IMG/VR virus record: IMGVR_UViG_3300033149_004223 | Coordinates: 1-29,056 of that record | Reading direction: 5' to 3' (one strand) | DNA from: a virus | DNA: 29,056 nucleotides | Shown here: positions 8,016 through 16,235 of the stretch, piece after piece | Position numbering within the stretch: the first letter of the stretch is position 1 | How the letters are laid out: every line of letters starts with the position of its first letter | The notes under the pieces: model-generated | Seen by the model: the letters and a program-made list of their open reading frames with translations, nothing else | What the model was told of the DNA's origin: nothing | Database searches by the model: none | Program-made: the position numbers and the translations under genes

Positions 8016-8771
8016 TTAGTGGACCACGGTGCCGAGGCTGTAGATGGTAACCGTGCTTGCACCGGTGACCACACACAGAAAACGCTTGGAGTTGTTCTGC
8101 GCGATGGTCATGGTTCCTGAGAGCGTCACCCCGGTCCCTGCGGTTACCGTGATGGTTTCATCGGCATCCGCGGTATTGCGGATCGTGAATTCAAAGCTAT
8201 TGCCCACGCCCGCCTGCCTCATCGCAGCAATGATGTTGGCTGCCGTGTCGGTCGGGTCGGACCTGTCCGCCCCTGCCGGATCACGAAGGATCAGCCCTCC
8301 CAGCAGCTCAGCGGCGGTATAGGTGTGGTTGCCCGCCGTATTCTCGGTCGTGACCGTGGTCTTGCCGATCAAGGTCCCGAGGCTTGGCGGAAACGGCCCC
8401 ACCAGCTCCACGGTTGCCAGGTCGTCTTCAGCGCCTGCCGGGTCAATGACCCGTGCGCGTGCATAGCCGAAATTGGCCGATGCGTCCTGGCCCTTACCGG
8501 CGTCTGCGGCAGATACGTATTCCGGTGAAAGAAGATCGCCCACGGCCACGGCGGCATTGACCACCAGCTTGCTGATACCCGCCTTCCTGACCAGTGCCTC
8601 TTCTCCGCTCTCGGGATTGTTTTGCAGGATCCCCTCGGCTATTTCTGTCGCGGAGTTGGGGCGCCTCACCTTCTTAGAGGTGCTGTCCAGCACCACGAAT
8701 TTGTACTGATCGTTACTCAGGTCTTCGGCCGCCTCGTATGTAACGTCCAGTATTGGGATTTCATATGCCAT
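8016..8771 (-). CDS. Capsid decoration/stabilisation protein with extra C-terminal domain
   Basis: This 251-residue protein starts at ATG 8771 (ribosome-binding site GGAGGG). The N-terminal half (about residues 1-125) resembles small head-decoration proteins (DUF2190-like): it is beta-rich, with DVTYEAAEDLSNDQYKFVV and AVAVGDLLSPEY. The C-terminal half (about 130-251) is a Thr/Ala/Gly-rich beta domain (FTIRNTADADETITVTAGTG, then NSKRFLCVVT), a pattern seen appended to capsid or fibre proteins where it may be surface exposed. It lies between scaffold and capsid genes, as cement proteins do. The two-part structure is inferred from composition; the exact family was not tested. Confidence 0.65.
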   Translation of the reverse strand: MAYEIPILDVTYEAAEDLSNDQYKFVVLDSTSKKVRRPNSATEIAEGILQNNPESGEEALVRKAGISKLVVNAAVAVGDLLSPEYVSAADAGKGQDASANFGYARARVIDPAGAEDDLATVELVGPFPPSLGTLIGKTTVTTENTAGNHTYTAAELLGGLILRDPAGADRSDPTDTAANIIAAMRQAGVGNSFEFTIRNTADADETITVTAGTGVTLSGTMTIAQNNSKRFLCVVTGASTVTIYSLGTVVH

Positions 8772-8800
8772 GTCTTTACCCTCCTTCCAGTGCGTTTTTG

Positions 8801-9421
8801 TTAGCGGCTGGACTTGATGTATTCCTCAGCCAGCTCTGGGTTCTCAGCCACCACGAGGTTCATCGCGTCCGCATAGCTCATGTCTTTATTCTCCTTGAGC
8901 TTCTTCGCAATGAGCCGGTCCATCTTCTCGGCAGGTGTGCCACCGCCCTGGTCCGGTCCCTGATCGGGCATTTCCTTGAGCGGAACTTCGCTAAACTCCC
9001 GTCGGCTCAGCACCACTTTCTTGAATTTTTCCGGATCTTTCATCGCCATATCCCTGCCGTATTCCTCGACCTGTGCAGGAGTGATCTGCCCCTTCGTCAG
9101 GGCCTTCGCGACTAGCTCGTCAGCGTTTTTCTCGTCCCATTTCTGTTTGAGCTCTTCGTGGTCTTTCTTCAGCGCGATGAGCTCCTGTTCAAGGTCGGTT
9201 TTTTTCTTCCCCGCCTCCCTGAGTTCGGTAACCTTTGCTACTACCTCCTCTTTCCCATCTTTCTCGGAGGCTCCGATAGCCTCCAGCACCTCCTTGCAGG
9301 CCACGATCTGCGTGCCTTCAAGCTCCTTGTTCTTTGCCACCACGGCCTCAACGGCCTCCACCACCTTGTCCTCGCCTGCTTCGTCGGGCAGGCCCAAGAG
9401 TTTACGAATCTTTGTGATCAT
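8801..9421 (-). CDS. Nested scaffold protein (Mu gpZ-like) from internal start
   Basis: Within the protease gene, ATG 9421 (Met246 of the long form) is preceded by a very strong ribosome-binding site, AAAGGAGGAGG, seven bases before the start. This would yield a separate protein of about 206 residues beginning MITKIRKLLGLP, highly helical and charged, containing AEKMDRLIAKKLKENKDM near its end. Mu makes its scaffold Z from an internal start of I in the same way. Making scaffold in excess over protease is the expected purpose. The site is seen directly; its use is inferred. Confidence 0.75.
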   Translation of the reverse strand: MITKIRKLLGLPDEAGEDKVVEAVEAVVAKNKELEGTQIVACKEVLEAIGASEKDGKEEVVAKVTELREAGKKKTDLEQELIALKKDHEELKQKWDEKNADELVAKALTKGQITPAQVEEYGRDMAMKDPEKFKKVVLSRREFSEVPLKEMPDQGPDQGGGTPAEKMDRLIAKKLKENKDMSYADAMNLVVAENPELAEEYIKSSR

Positions 9422-10156
9422 CTTTGCCTCCTCCTTTCTGAATTTTCCTATTGAAAATTTTTCCCTGAATTTATCCAGTCGCGCATTAATGATTGCGCGT
9501 TCCTCGGGTGTGTATTGCCTTTGGTTGTCCTTCTGCCCCCAATAGCTGGCCGCGGCCTTTGTCTGCTCAGCATCCGGGCAGGGGTAGCGGTAGTTGACCG
9601 GATCAAGCCACTCGTCATCTGGCACATCGGCCCACTCAGAGGGCTTGGTTACATGGCCTCCCTCCTTGATGCCGATGCCGTACCTGCGGGACCTTTCCCG
9701 TTGGGCGGCCCTGGCCTCCTCGCGGCTGAGCTTTGCCACGATGGGCCGGAGCTGGTTGATCTTGGGGAAATTTGTAAGCGCCACGTTCTCGATCCTTGCC
9801 ACCTTGCGGCCCTCTTTGGTGACCCAGAAAACAGGGGAAAAGTACCGGTATTCCTTGTTCTTGAGATACTCTCTCGCCCGCTCGGTCCATTCCACTACGG
9901 CCCAGAGTCCATCCTTGCCACGGTCTACCAGACGCTTGATCCAGCCCGCTGCAGGCGCCTGAACATCCTTCAATGTCTGGTGCTCGTAGTCGATTACCAT
10001 GTCGTTGCCGCGGCGGGTGAAATGCGAAATGACCGAAGCAATGGACTCCTCATCCACGTAGGCCGGGGGCTCCCCCTCGATGTCGATGCGGCCGTAAGGA
10101 AGCAGTTGAAATTCATTGGGTATATCTTTAATTTCTTTCAGGATTTCGATTATCAT
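8801..10156 (-). CDS. Mu gpI-like prohead protease with fused scaffold
   Basis: This 451-residue protein starts at ATG 10156, overlapping the gp31-like stop (ATGA). The N-terminal part (about 1-145) matches the Mu I protease type: IDYEHQTLKDVQAPAAGWI holds the conserved His of the catalytic centre, and the motif YRYFSPVFW follows with a basic region. A linker of about residues 155-240 carries EWLDPVNYRYPCPD. The C-terminal 200 residues are charged, helical and Gln/Glu/Lys-rich, as expected for a scaffold. The protease would process scaffold and head proteins in the prohead. An internal start makes the scaffold alone (see next entry). Confidence 0.88.
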   Translation of the reverse strand: MIIEILKEIKDIPNEFQLLPYGRIDIEGEPPAYVDEESIASVISHFTRRGNDMVIDYEHQTLKDVQAPAAGWIKRLVDRGKDGLWAVVEWTERAREYLKNKEYRYFSPVFWVTKEGRKVARIENVALTNFPKINQLRPIVAKLSREEARAAQRERSRRYGIGIKEGGHVTKPSEWADVPDDEWLDPVNYRYPCPDAEQTKAAASYWGQKDNQRQYTPEERAIINARLDKFREKFSIGKFRKEEAKMITKIRKLLGLPDEAGEDKVVEAVEAVVAKNKELEGTQIVACKEVLEAIGASEKDGKEEVVAKVTELREAGKKKTDLEQELIALKKDHEELKQKWDEKNADELVAKALTKGQITPAQVEEYGRDMAMKDPEKFKKVVLSRREFSEVPLKEMPDQGPDQGGGTPAEKMDRLIAKKLKENKDMSYADAMNLVVAENPELAEEYIKSSR

Positions 10157-10695
10157 CTCGTCCCTCCCACAATATGTTCGAGCAGGGCCTCACGGATTTC
10201 CTCCCAGTCCTCATCCTGAACCATAAGGAAGGGCCGGGCCGGAATATCGCCCCAGGGAAGCCGGACCGTGCGCTTATGCTCGCGGACCCTGACTTTCCCG
10301 CCTGACCGGATCCTGCGCATGTGCTCGCGGACGGTAAAGGTAAAGGCGCCAAATGAGCCCTTTTTTGCCCCGAACTGGTGGACCGCGGCATAGACCTTGT
10401 TCGTGCCAATAACCGCCCTATCTCTGTGCGCTCTGGCGTGGATCGAGCCTGCAAGGCCTCCTGCGAATCCCTGCCTCATCAGTATCTTCTTGCCCTTTCG
10501 CCTTGCCAGGGTGACAGGAGAGAGGGGTTTCCAGCGGGGCCTACCCCCTACCTCGAAGTTGCGGATCACCGAGGTCCGGACCGTCTCGCCGATGATCTTC
10601 ATGGCCGGGGTGAGGTCGGCCATGCGGCGCTGTATCCTGGTGAATAGATCGCGAATGCCGCTGTCTTCGATCTTTACGTCTACAGGCACTGCCAC
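10153..10695 (-). CDS. Mu gp31 (gpG)-like virion morphogenesis protein
   Basis: This 180-residue protein starts at GTG 10695 with GGAGAG upstream. It contains the family signature around WKPLSPVTLARRKGKKILMR, then GSIHARAHRDRAVIGTNKVYAAVHQFG; these are typical of the phage virion morphogenesis (Phage_tail_S) family to which Mu G belongs. The family acts in tail or head-tail completion. It ends overlapping the protease start. The 116 bases upstream, to the gp30-like stop, hold no convincing gene. Confidence 0.85.
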   Translation of the reverse strand: MAVPVDVKIEDSGIRDLFTRIQRRMADLTPAMKIIGETVRTSVIRNFEVGGRPRWKPLSPVTLARRKGKKILMRQGFAGGLAGSIHARAHRDRAVIGTNKVYAAVHQFGAKKGSFGAFTFTVREHMRRIRSGGKVRVREHKRTVRLPWGDIPARPFLMVQDEDWEEIREALLEHIVGGTR

Positions 10696-10811
10696 TTGAT
10701 TTTTCTCTCCGTTTTGCTATGTTTACCTTGACGATGGTTCCGGTATGAGCCGCAGCCTCTATCTGCCGGTGCCTGGCGATCCGGGTTGCTGCGGACCCGA
10801 GATCCCCATTC

Positions 10812-12053
10812 TTATTGCCGCGCCCATATCAACTTGCCCCGCCTTTGCCTGTTCAAGTACTTAAAATCCGAAGTCGGAACCATTGTCCATGCCTCCATGA
10901 CGCCGTTTTTAGACTGCGCCACAAGAAGCACACCTCGATTCTTGTCCAAACGCACTGCCTTGATAATTCGGTGTCTCAAAACTACCTTGCCGGTACCCTT
11001 ATGCCTCTCGAAGCTCAGCCAGATCTCATAGGGATCTTGCAAGGCTTCAGGCAAAAAGGGCAGAAACCCCGATCTTTTAAGGTCAACGTGTTCGGCCAGG
11101 CTCGATGCGTTTACCAGCACGTCGTATCGGAAAGAGCCACTATGGAACGAGAACACCTTTTCCTCGCCACCCAGCACTCTTTTGATCGCCTGCGCCGCTG
11201 CAGAAACCGTGTTCAATTTGGGCCCCACCTTGGCTTTTGGTGTATCCGCCCGGATTTTGGCGGGCCTTGCCTCCGTTTCCCAGTTGCCCGGAGTCAACCC
11301 CTCCCATGCCCTTGCGCCCTGAGCGCGCCAGGCGTCCATAGCATCTTTTGAGATCTTCCTCCCCCAGGCCGCTTCACCCGGGTTATAGGCCCATCCAGGA
11401 TCAATGCCGTTGGGTATCTTTAGGACCTCGCCCGTGTCCGGGTTGGTCCACTCATAATAGCCGTCCTCAGGGCGCTTTTCCTTGATGTCCACGCCCTCTT
11501 TTTTCAGTCTTTCCACCTCACGGGCGGAATGGCTCACCACCCCGCACTTTCAGCCCCAGCCGTTAGGCGGGTAATGGGTCTCCCACCAGGGATCGTCAGC
11601 AGGCAACACCACGTTATACCAGCGCATGTGCTCGGGCCGGGGATCAGCAGAGCTGGATGCCACATACCGCCACAGAGGTCGGGCCCTTAGCACATCCGGA
11701 TCAGTCATTTGCTTGTAGTGGCCGCTATGGTAGGCCACGGAAAGATTCGTGTTAAAGATAACCGCTGTCCTCCATGCCTTGCCGCCCCTGTATTTCCAAC
11801 CGTGGCGCTGGACGATCTCGTCGAACCCTTCCCGGAAGTCCTTCAGCGTGCTACCCTCTGAAATGCCTCTGTTCACCGCATCGTAGAGGTCGCTCAAGAG
11901 CTCTGATTTCATGGCGCCAGCCACCACAAAGGCCCGGGAGTGCATGCCTTCCCACAGGTCCCGCCATGTGCGCGTGGGAAGGTTGACCTTCTGGCGGAAA
12001 TACTCGATCGCCTCATCAAAGGGCAGAGCCATGTGCTCAGCGCTTGGTGGCAT
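10812..12053 (-). CDS. Mu gp30 (gpF)-like minor head protein with in-frame UGA
   Basis: One frame of 413 sense and recoded positions spans ATG 12053 to the stop at 10812, interrupted by a single in-frame TGA at 11,552-11,550. The part before it (167 residues) begins MPPSAEHMALPFDEAIEYFR and holds the head-morphogenesis core (RTAVIFNTNLSVAYHSGHYK, then RPEHMRWYNVVLPADDPWW). It ends YPPNGWG-[UGA]-KCGVV. In this family the motif reads NGWGCxC, so UGA replaces a Cys of a CxC pair. The rest (about 245 residues, KEGVDIKEKRPEDGY onward) has normal coding character. Either a recent nonsense mutation, readthrough, or selenocysteine insertion is possible. A restart at GTG 11540 lacks a good ribosome-binding site. 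Confidence 0.8.
11550..11552 (-). other. In-frame UGA at conserved Cys position of gp30-like gene
   Basis: The codon lies between TGG GGC and AAG TGC. Four bases after it the mRNA can fold into GCGG-GG-TGG with loop TGAG and return CCA-TT-CCGC, a compact hairpin at about the distance of bacterial SECIS elements, though not matching the E. coli loop consensus in full. Reading the codon as Cys or Sec would restore the family motif. Confidence 0.6.
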
Positions 12054-13596
12054 CGAACCTCCCTGAAAGCTCGGCCAGTGTGAAGGCCTTTTGCATCAAA
12101 TCACCCAGATCCGACTCATCCATGTCCGCGTAAAGATCCAGGAGTTTGTCCCGGAATTCCTCCAGGGACGAAACAGAGTTGAGGAGCCGCTCTACAGGGG
12201 CCATCAGAGGCTCAAAATCGGCCTCTGAGAGCGTTTTTTGCCCCAGCCCTATTAGTGTATTGGCCGGGCCTTCTTTCTGCGATTCTCGGCCTATTTTTGC
12301 CGTAATTTGCTTCATTGCAGAAGGGGCCCCGCGCTGTGGTGTAATAATGGTCTCACCTTCCTCTGGCAGCGGCACACCGAACCGCTCGCTGACATGTTCC
12401 GCGGAAATGGGCTGGCCCATCTCCACCAGATTCTTGTAAACCTTGGAGAGCTTTTCGAGGTCCTCGGGCTCCTGGAGCTGAAACTGGAACCAGGGAACCG
12501 GGGTGTCCCACCCAAAATTAAAGCCCACAAGCGGCCGCAAAAGCTGCATGCGCAGCGTGTTTGCCAGGGACCAGGCGTCGGATTTCACGAGGTCCAGGCG
12601 CACCTCGTTGTGGGTCTTGCTGGCCGCGTACGAGCCCTTGTCGCCCACATCAGTGGTGAGCGTTGCGCCCACAATGGCCTTACTCATCTCGCGGTTGCAA
12701 AAGTCGGCCAGGACCTTATAAAGATTCCCCTCCACTCTTCCCCGGATGGCCTCGACAAACTCGATCTCCGTACTCTTGGAGATGATGCCTGCTGCATCGC
12801 TTCCCAGGGACTGGATGGCTGCCACCAGGGCGTCTTTATCCTCCTTGCTCGCTCCTGGGTCGTATTTTCCCAGCCGAAGCGGCATGCCGAATACCTCACA
12901 AAAGGCCACCCAGTCCTTGATGCTGTAATTCTTGAAGAGATACATCCATGCACACACCCGCAGCATGCCCGCCCTGGTGTCATAACCGCTCCGGGCCTTG
13001 TGGCGGTGGTATATGACCTGGAAAGGACCTATTTCTTCGCCCATACCTTGCTCGTTTATAAGCTTCGGCTCTAGGGTGTCGGTGAATTGGAGCCTTTTCT
13101 GGTGTATCCACTGAAGGTCCGTGACAATCGCCTTCCCCTCTGCTACGTCCCACTTGATCCATGAGACGGCAAAGCCCTTGCCGATGGCATCCAGCAAATC
13201 AAAGAGAGAGTCCTCAAACGTGGGCATGGAATAGATCACATCGCGGCAGAAGTCGCAGACCTTATCAGGCTTGGTCTTTCCCCTTCGCCGCTTTGCGCCC
13301 TTAAGGCCCTCCTCGTAAGGAATAATCTCGAAGTCCAGGGCATTGACCGCGTTTTTGCGTTTCAGAAGCTCAGCCGAGAGGTGTGCGTCCTTTTCCTCCA
13401 TCTCCTCGAACAGCTCTGCCTGGCGGTACACATCTCCCTGGTCCGCCTCGACGAGTACGGCAGCAAGCTTTTGGGGGGTAAGGCCGTGAGAGGGGTAGGT
13501 GCTCCACCTGTCACTGATGGATATAACCGGGGCATGCCTGGTATCGGGCTTCTTTGGGATGTCTATAGGTCTGCCAAACTGGTCGAGTATGGGCAT
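12037..13596 (-). CDS. Portal protein (Mu gp29-like, DUF935)
   Basis: This 519-residue protein starts at ATG 13596, overlapping the terminase stop (TGATG). It begins MPILDQFGRPIDIPKKPDTR and contains AELLKRKNAVNALDFEIIPY and LRVCAWMYLFKNYSIKDW, which are strong DUF935 (Mu gp29) features. A later segment, GVPLPEEGETIITP, is also typical. The protein forms the dodecameric ring at the capsid vertex through which DNA is packaged. It lies directly downstream of terminase, with 17 bases of overlap with the gp30-like gene, as in Mu. Confidence 0.92.
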   Translation of the reverse strand: MPILDQFGRPIDIPKKPDTRHAPVISISDRWSTYPSHGLTPQKLAAVLVEADQGDVYRQAELFEEMEEKDAHLSAELLKRKNAVNALDFEIIPYEEGLKGAKRRRGKTKPDKVCDFCRDVIYSMPTFEDSLFDLLDAIGKGFAVSWIKWDVAEGKAIVTDLQWIHQKRLQFTDTLEPKLINEQGMGEEIGPFQVIYHRHKARSGYDTRAGMLRVCAWMYLFKNYSIKDWVAFCEVFGMPLRLGKYDPGASKEDKDALVAAIQSLGSDAAGIISKSTEIEFVEAIRGRVEGNLYKVLADFCNREMSKAIVGATLTTDVGDKGSYAASKTHNEVRLDLVKSDAWSLANTLRMQLLRPLVGFNFGWDTPVPWFQFQLQEPEDLEKLSKVYKNLVEMGQPISAEHVSERFGVPLPEEGETIITPQRGAPSAMKQITAKIGRESQKEGPANTLIGLGQKTLSEADFEPLMAPVERLLNSVSSLEEFRDKLLDLYADMDESDLGDLMQKAFTLAELSGRFDATKR

Positions 13597-15029
13597 CAGT
13601 ATGCTCCTCTTGCGTTGCCGAAGCGGCGCTCAGCCACTGTTTCGTACTCCACGGGGCCGGCAGGCTCCGCTGCCGCATGGATGGCCAGCGCCAGAGACCA
13701 AAAATGGTCCGCATGACCGTCCTTCGTCCGCTCGGCCGTAAACCGAATGTTACCCGCTGCGGTGGTCTGCTTTGTTACAGACCGCAGGTCCGCGCGGATG
13801 TGCGGATCGTAGGGAATCCGCAATTTGCGATCTTCCATCTTCCCCCGCACAGGGTATGCCAGGGCCTCCTTCACCTTCGGAGTGAATGTCACGGTCTCTA
13901 TACGGTATTCGCCGAACTTTGCCTTTGCATCGTCCCCCCATCCTATGCCAAGGCCCGTATAGTCGATGCAGGTGCGGTCAATAACCTCCAGCCACGGCCA
14001 CAGGACCTTTTCCTGCTCAGGCTTGGACATATTCTTAAGGGCTATCACCTTACGCGTATAGAGCACGTCTCCAAGTGCTTCCAGCACCCACAGCACGGTG
14101 AGGTCCCGGGTCCGGCCGATATCAAGGCCGGCATACAGTCGCCCCTCCACCGCGGCGTCAAGCTCAATTTCCCAGTCTTCATAACTGGCATATTCGCAGG
14201 CCGCGATAAGATCGTATTCCAGGAATGCCACGTCATCATCAGCAGGGTTACACATGTATTCCTGCTGAAAGGTCTCTTCATCCGGACAGCCTGAGCGGAT
14301 AAAGTCAAAATATTCGGCCTCGTCCATGTCCTGCCGCTCATCGTCAGCAGGAAGCGACTCCTGGAGCCTCCACAGAAACCCCTGGTCAAGGGCATCCTGG
14401 AGGGTCACGCGGTGGAGACTGATTTTCTTGGGGTTGCCGTGCTCGCGCACCTCTCGAATCAACTGGTTAAAAAAGTTATGGCTCCCGCGGTGCGTTGAGA
14501 CTACCTCCAGGCTCCCGCCCCAGGTAATACCCGGATAGGCAATGGCCCATAGCTTTCTCGGGTCCGGATGCAGGGCGAATTCGTCCAGCACGCGACCCCC
14601 GCGCTTGCCTGCCTGGGCATCAGGGTTGCTGCTCATGGAATGGATACGTTTTTCGTTTGCAAACTCCAGCACGTAGGCCGATGCGCGGGTCTTCTCATCA
14701 ATCACTATGAGGCCCAGGTCCTTCATGCCTGCCTGAAGCATACCCCCGAATTTCTTGCAATCTTCGATAAATAGCTTTGCCTGTAGATCATCGCGGCTTG
14801 AGATCCATTGATCGTACCGGGCCTCACGCGCCGCGGTCCGCTCTACTGTTGCATAGGCCGTGGCCCAGGAGATGCCTATCTGCCGGGACTTTTCCATGAG
14901 TTTCAGGCGGCTTCGGTCATCTATCCACCGGTCCTGGTACTCAAGGAAAAGCCGGTTCGGGTGTTTTGGCTTTATCTTTGCCCTGCCCACTGTTTCGTTT
15001 ATCTCGTTTGTTTCGCTCCTTAGGTCCAA
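13596..15029 (-). CDS. Terminase large subunit (Mu gp28-like)
   Basis: The protein is up to 477 residues from TTG 15029. ATPase motifs are visible: Walker A-like EKSRQIGIS at residues 46-54 and Walker B VLDE at 147-150. The nuclease half begins near AGLDIGRTRDL (Asp303), the first acidic residue of the RNase H-like site. The enzyme cuts and packages DNA into proheads. The start is uncertain because the 5' region is tandem-repeat DNA: TTG 15029 precedes the only good purine run (AAGGAG), and GTG 14990 follows it by 26 bases. The true N-terminus may begin in the first 15 residues. Confidence 0.9.
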   Translation of the reverse strand: MDLRSETNEINETVGRAKIKPKHPNRLFLEYQDRWIDDRSRLKLMEKSRQIGISWATAYATVERTAAREARYDQWISSRDDLQAKLFIEDCKKFGGMLQAGMKDLGLIVIDEKTRASAYVLEFANEKRIHSMSSNPDAQAGKRGGRVLDEFALHPDPRKLWAIAYPGITWGGSLEVVSTHRGSHNFFNQLIREVREHGNPKKISLHRVTLQDALDQGFLWRLQESLPADDERQDMDEAEYFDFIRSGCPDEETFQQEYMCNPADDDVAFLEYDLIAACEYASYEDWEIELDAAVEGRLYAGLDIGRTRDLTVLWVLEALGDVLYTRKVIALKNMSKPEQEKVLWPWLEVIDRTCIDYTGLGIGWGDDAKAKFGEYRIETVTFTPKVKEALAYPVRGKMEDRKLRIPYDPHIRADLRSVTKQTTAAGNIRFTAERTKDGHADHFWSLALAIHAAAEPAGPVEYETVAERRFGNARGAY

Positions 15030-15060
15030 CGCCTAACGCCCAACGCCTAACGCCTAGTTA
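14988..15060. repeat. Tandem 9-mers and 7-mers upstream of terminase
   Basis: Bases 15,026-15,053 are four units of the heptamer CYAACGC, plus a partial fifth (CTAGTTA) to 15,060. Bases about 14,990-15,018 hold 9-mers like TCTCGTTTG, the same family as the array at 6181. The repeat block overlaps the 5' end of the terminase frame and abuts the stop of the small terminase. Confidence 0.85.
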
Positions 15061-15594
15061 TAAAAACCTCTTGCGAAACTCGCGTATGGTCTTCTCATCA
15101 GCGATCTTTTCCAGGGTGTCCATTGCGTCCTTTTTGGCTGCCTCGCGCTCCCGGGCCCGTATCTCCTGCTCGCGCTTTAGATTGGTTGTGGCTGCCCGCT
15201 CAAGGCGCTCTATGGCAATTGCAAGGTCCTTGAGCATCTTGGGCTCCGCCTCTATGGTGCCTTCACTCAGGTTGAGCGTCATCTCAAAGGCCAGGGTCCG
15301 GATCATCTCGTTTAGCAGCTTGCCCACCTCGCCCTGGGGCGCGGCGCCCAGTTTGCCGATCCACATCTTTGCGATCTCGCGGGACTGCCTGAGCTTTGCG
15401 CCCACCTCCTCCATCTTGGCTGCGTAGCGGTTGACCGCACTCTTGGAGACCCTATCGGGCAACCCTTCTTCCTCAAGGATCGCATTGATCCTTTTGGTAG
15501 CCTCAAGCTGGGTCACCCGGGGGTCGCGCAGCAGCTCATGGAGCTTGTCGCGTATGTCATCAGGCAGCCTCTCTATGCTGGATCGCTGCGCCAT
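15058..15594 (-). CDS. Terminase small subunit-like (Mu gp27, DUF3486)
   Basis: This 178-residue protein starts at ATG 15594 after GAGGG. It begins MAQRSSIERLPDDIRDKLHE and carries an N-terminal helix-turn-helix (LEATKRINAILEEEGLPDRV, then SKSAVNRYAAKMEE), both signatures of DUF3486 (Mu gp27). The C-terminal 80 residues are a long charged helix suited to oligomerisation. In Mu this gene precedes gp28 and supplies the DNA-recognition part of the packaging machine. Order and sequence agree. Confidence 0.88.
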   Translation of the reverse strand: MAQRSSIERLPDDIRDKLHELLRDPRVTQLEATKRINAILEEEGLPDRVSKSAVNRYAAKMEEVGAKLRQSREIAKMWIGKLGAAPQGEVGKLLNEMIRTLAFEMTLNLSEGTIEAEPKMLKDLAIAIERLERAATTNLKREQEIRAREREAAKKDAMDTLEKIADEKTIREFRKRFL

Positions 15595-15598
15595 TTAT

Positions 15599-15898
15599 TT
15601 ATCCCTCTGGTCTTGGGCGCTTTACACCCGGCACAGCAGCCCTGCCCGCGGCAACATCAGAGCCGCGGCCAGTGAGCTTGGCAACCTTCACGCCGGCAAC
15701 GCTTTTTACAGTGACAAGTCCCTGCTCCTCCAGCCAGGCAAGGTCCGCCCTGAGCCGATCCTGGCTTACCGTGTGGCCAAGGGCCTCAAGCACACTCTGG
15801 AGTACATACTCGTTGAGGTCATAGCCCGGGTCTTCCTCCAGGGCCCGGAGGATCACCAGGCGGCGGTCAGCATCCAGGAGTTCTGCAAACTTGACCAT
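15599..15898 (-). CDS. Mu gp26-like winged-helix protein
   Basis: This 99-residue protein begins MVKFAELLDADRRLVILRAL. It has a compact winged-helix pattern: ALEEDPGYDLNEYVLQSVL, a recognition helix SQDRLRADLAWLEEQG, and the wing LVTVKSVAGVKVAKLT. The C-terminus is a flexible Pro/Arg tail. This type lies upstream of the gp27-like gene in Mu-like phages and is labelled gp26 or ArsR-like. The role is not known; it may bind DNA at packaging or act on host genes. The start ATG 15898 follows AAGGA. Confidence 0.75.
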   Translation of the reverse strand: MVKFAELLDADRRLVILRALEEDPGYDLNEYVLQSVLEALGHTVSQDRLRADLAWLEEQGLVTVKSVAGVKVAKLTGRGSDVAAGRAAVPGVKRPRPEG

Positions 15899-15899
15899 G

Positions 15900-16235
15900 T
15901 CACTTATCCTTGCTGATCAGGTATTCGTTCATGATATCCGCCACGCGGTTGATACCGCTCAGGCGGCCCTTCACTTCGCCCAGCTCACTAGTGAGGTAAC
16001 GGATGTCTTCCCGTAAGCCATTAAGCTCGGCGCGGCTGGGAATATGAGAAAGATCCGTACTTATCCTCACCACGCTCTTTTCTATCTCTTCAATTCGTGA
16101 TGACAGCCTTTCCTTGACCTCGTCCACGCGCTCATTGGTGGCCTGATAGCGTCGGTTCACCCATAAGTACAGGGATATCACGATGTTATACGCCATCTGG
16201 CCGATAGCCAGCCATGTCCTTGGGCTCCATTCCAC
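15900..16235 (-). CDS. Mu gp25-like (DUF2730) membrane/coiled-coil protein
   Basis: This encodes 111 residues from GTG 16235, which overlaps the holin-like stop (TAGTG); a longer upstream frame exists but is only the shadow of the holin-like gene. The N-terminus has one membrane helix (WLAIGQMAYNIVISLYLWV), followed by a basic segment and a long coiled coil (about residues 28-95; DEVKERLSSRIEEIEKSVV). This single-TM plus coiled-coil layout is that of DUF2730 (Mu gp25), found beside lysis genes. It may be a spanin-like or lysis accessory protein; the function is not established. Confidence 0.75.
   Translation of the reverse strand: MEWSPRTWLAIGQMAYNIVISLYLWVNRRYQATNERVDEVKERLSSRIEEIEKSVVRISTDLSHIPSRAELNGLREDIRYLTSELGEVKGRLSGINRVADIMNEYLISKDK

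Noticed and set aside
8976-9545. A long plus-strand open frame of 189 codons opposite the protease/scaffold gene
   Set aside because: It is Ser/Phe-rich without a family pattern and lies antisense to charged helical codons (GAG/AAG), a usual cause of open shadow frames; no ribosome-binding site.
10696-10811. A possible small gene between the gp30-like and gp31-like genes (AATRIARHRQIEAAAHTGT by translation)
   Set aside because: The frame is open but has no credible start or ribosome-binding site and runs into the gp31-like gene; it may be a relic.
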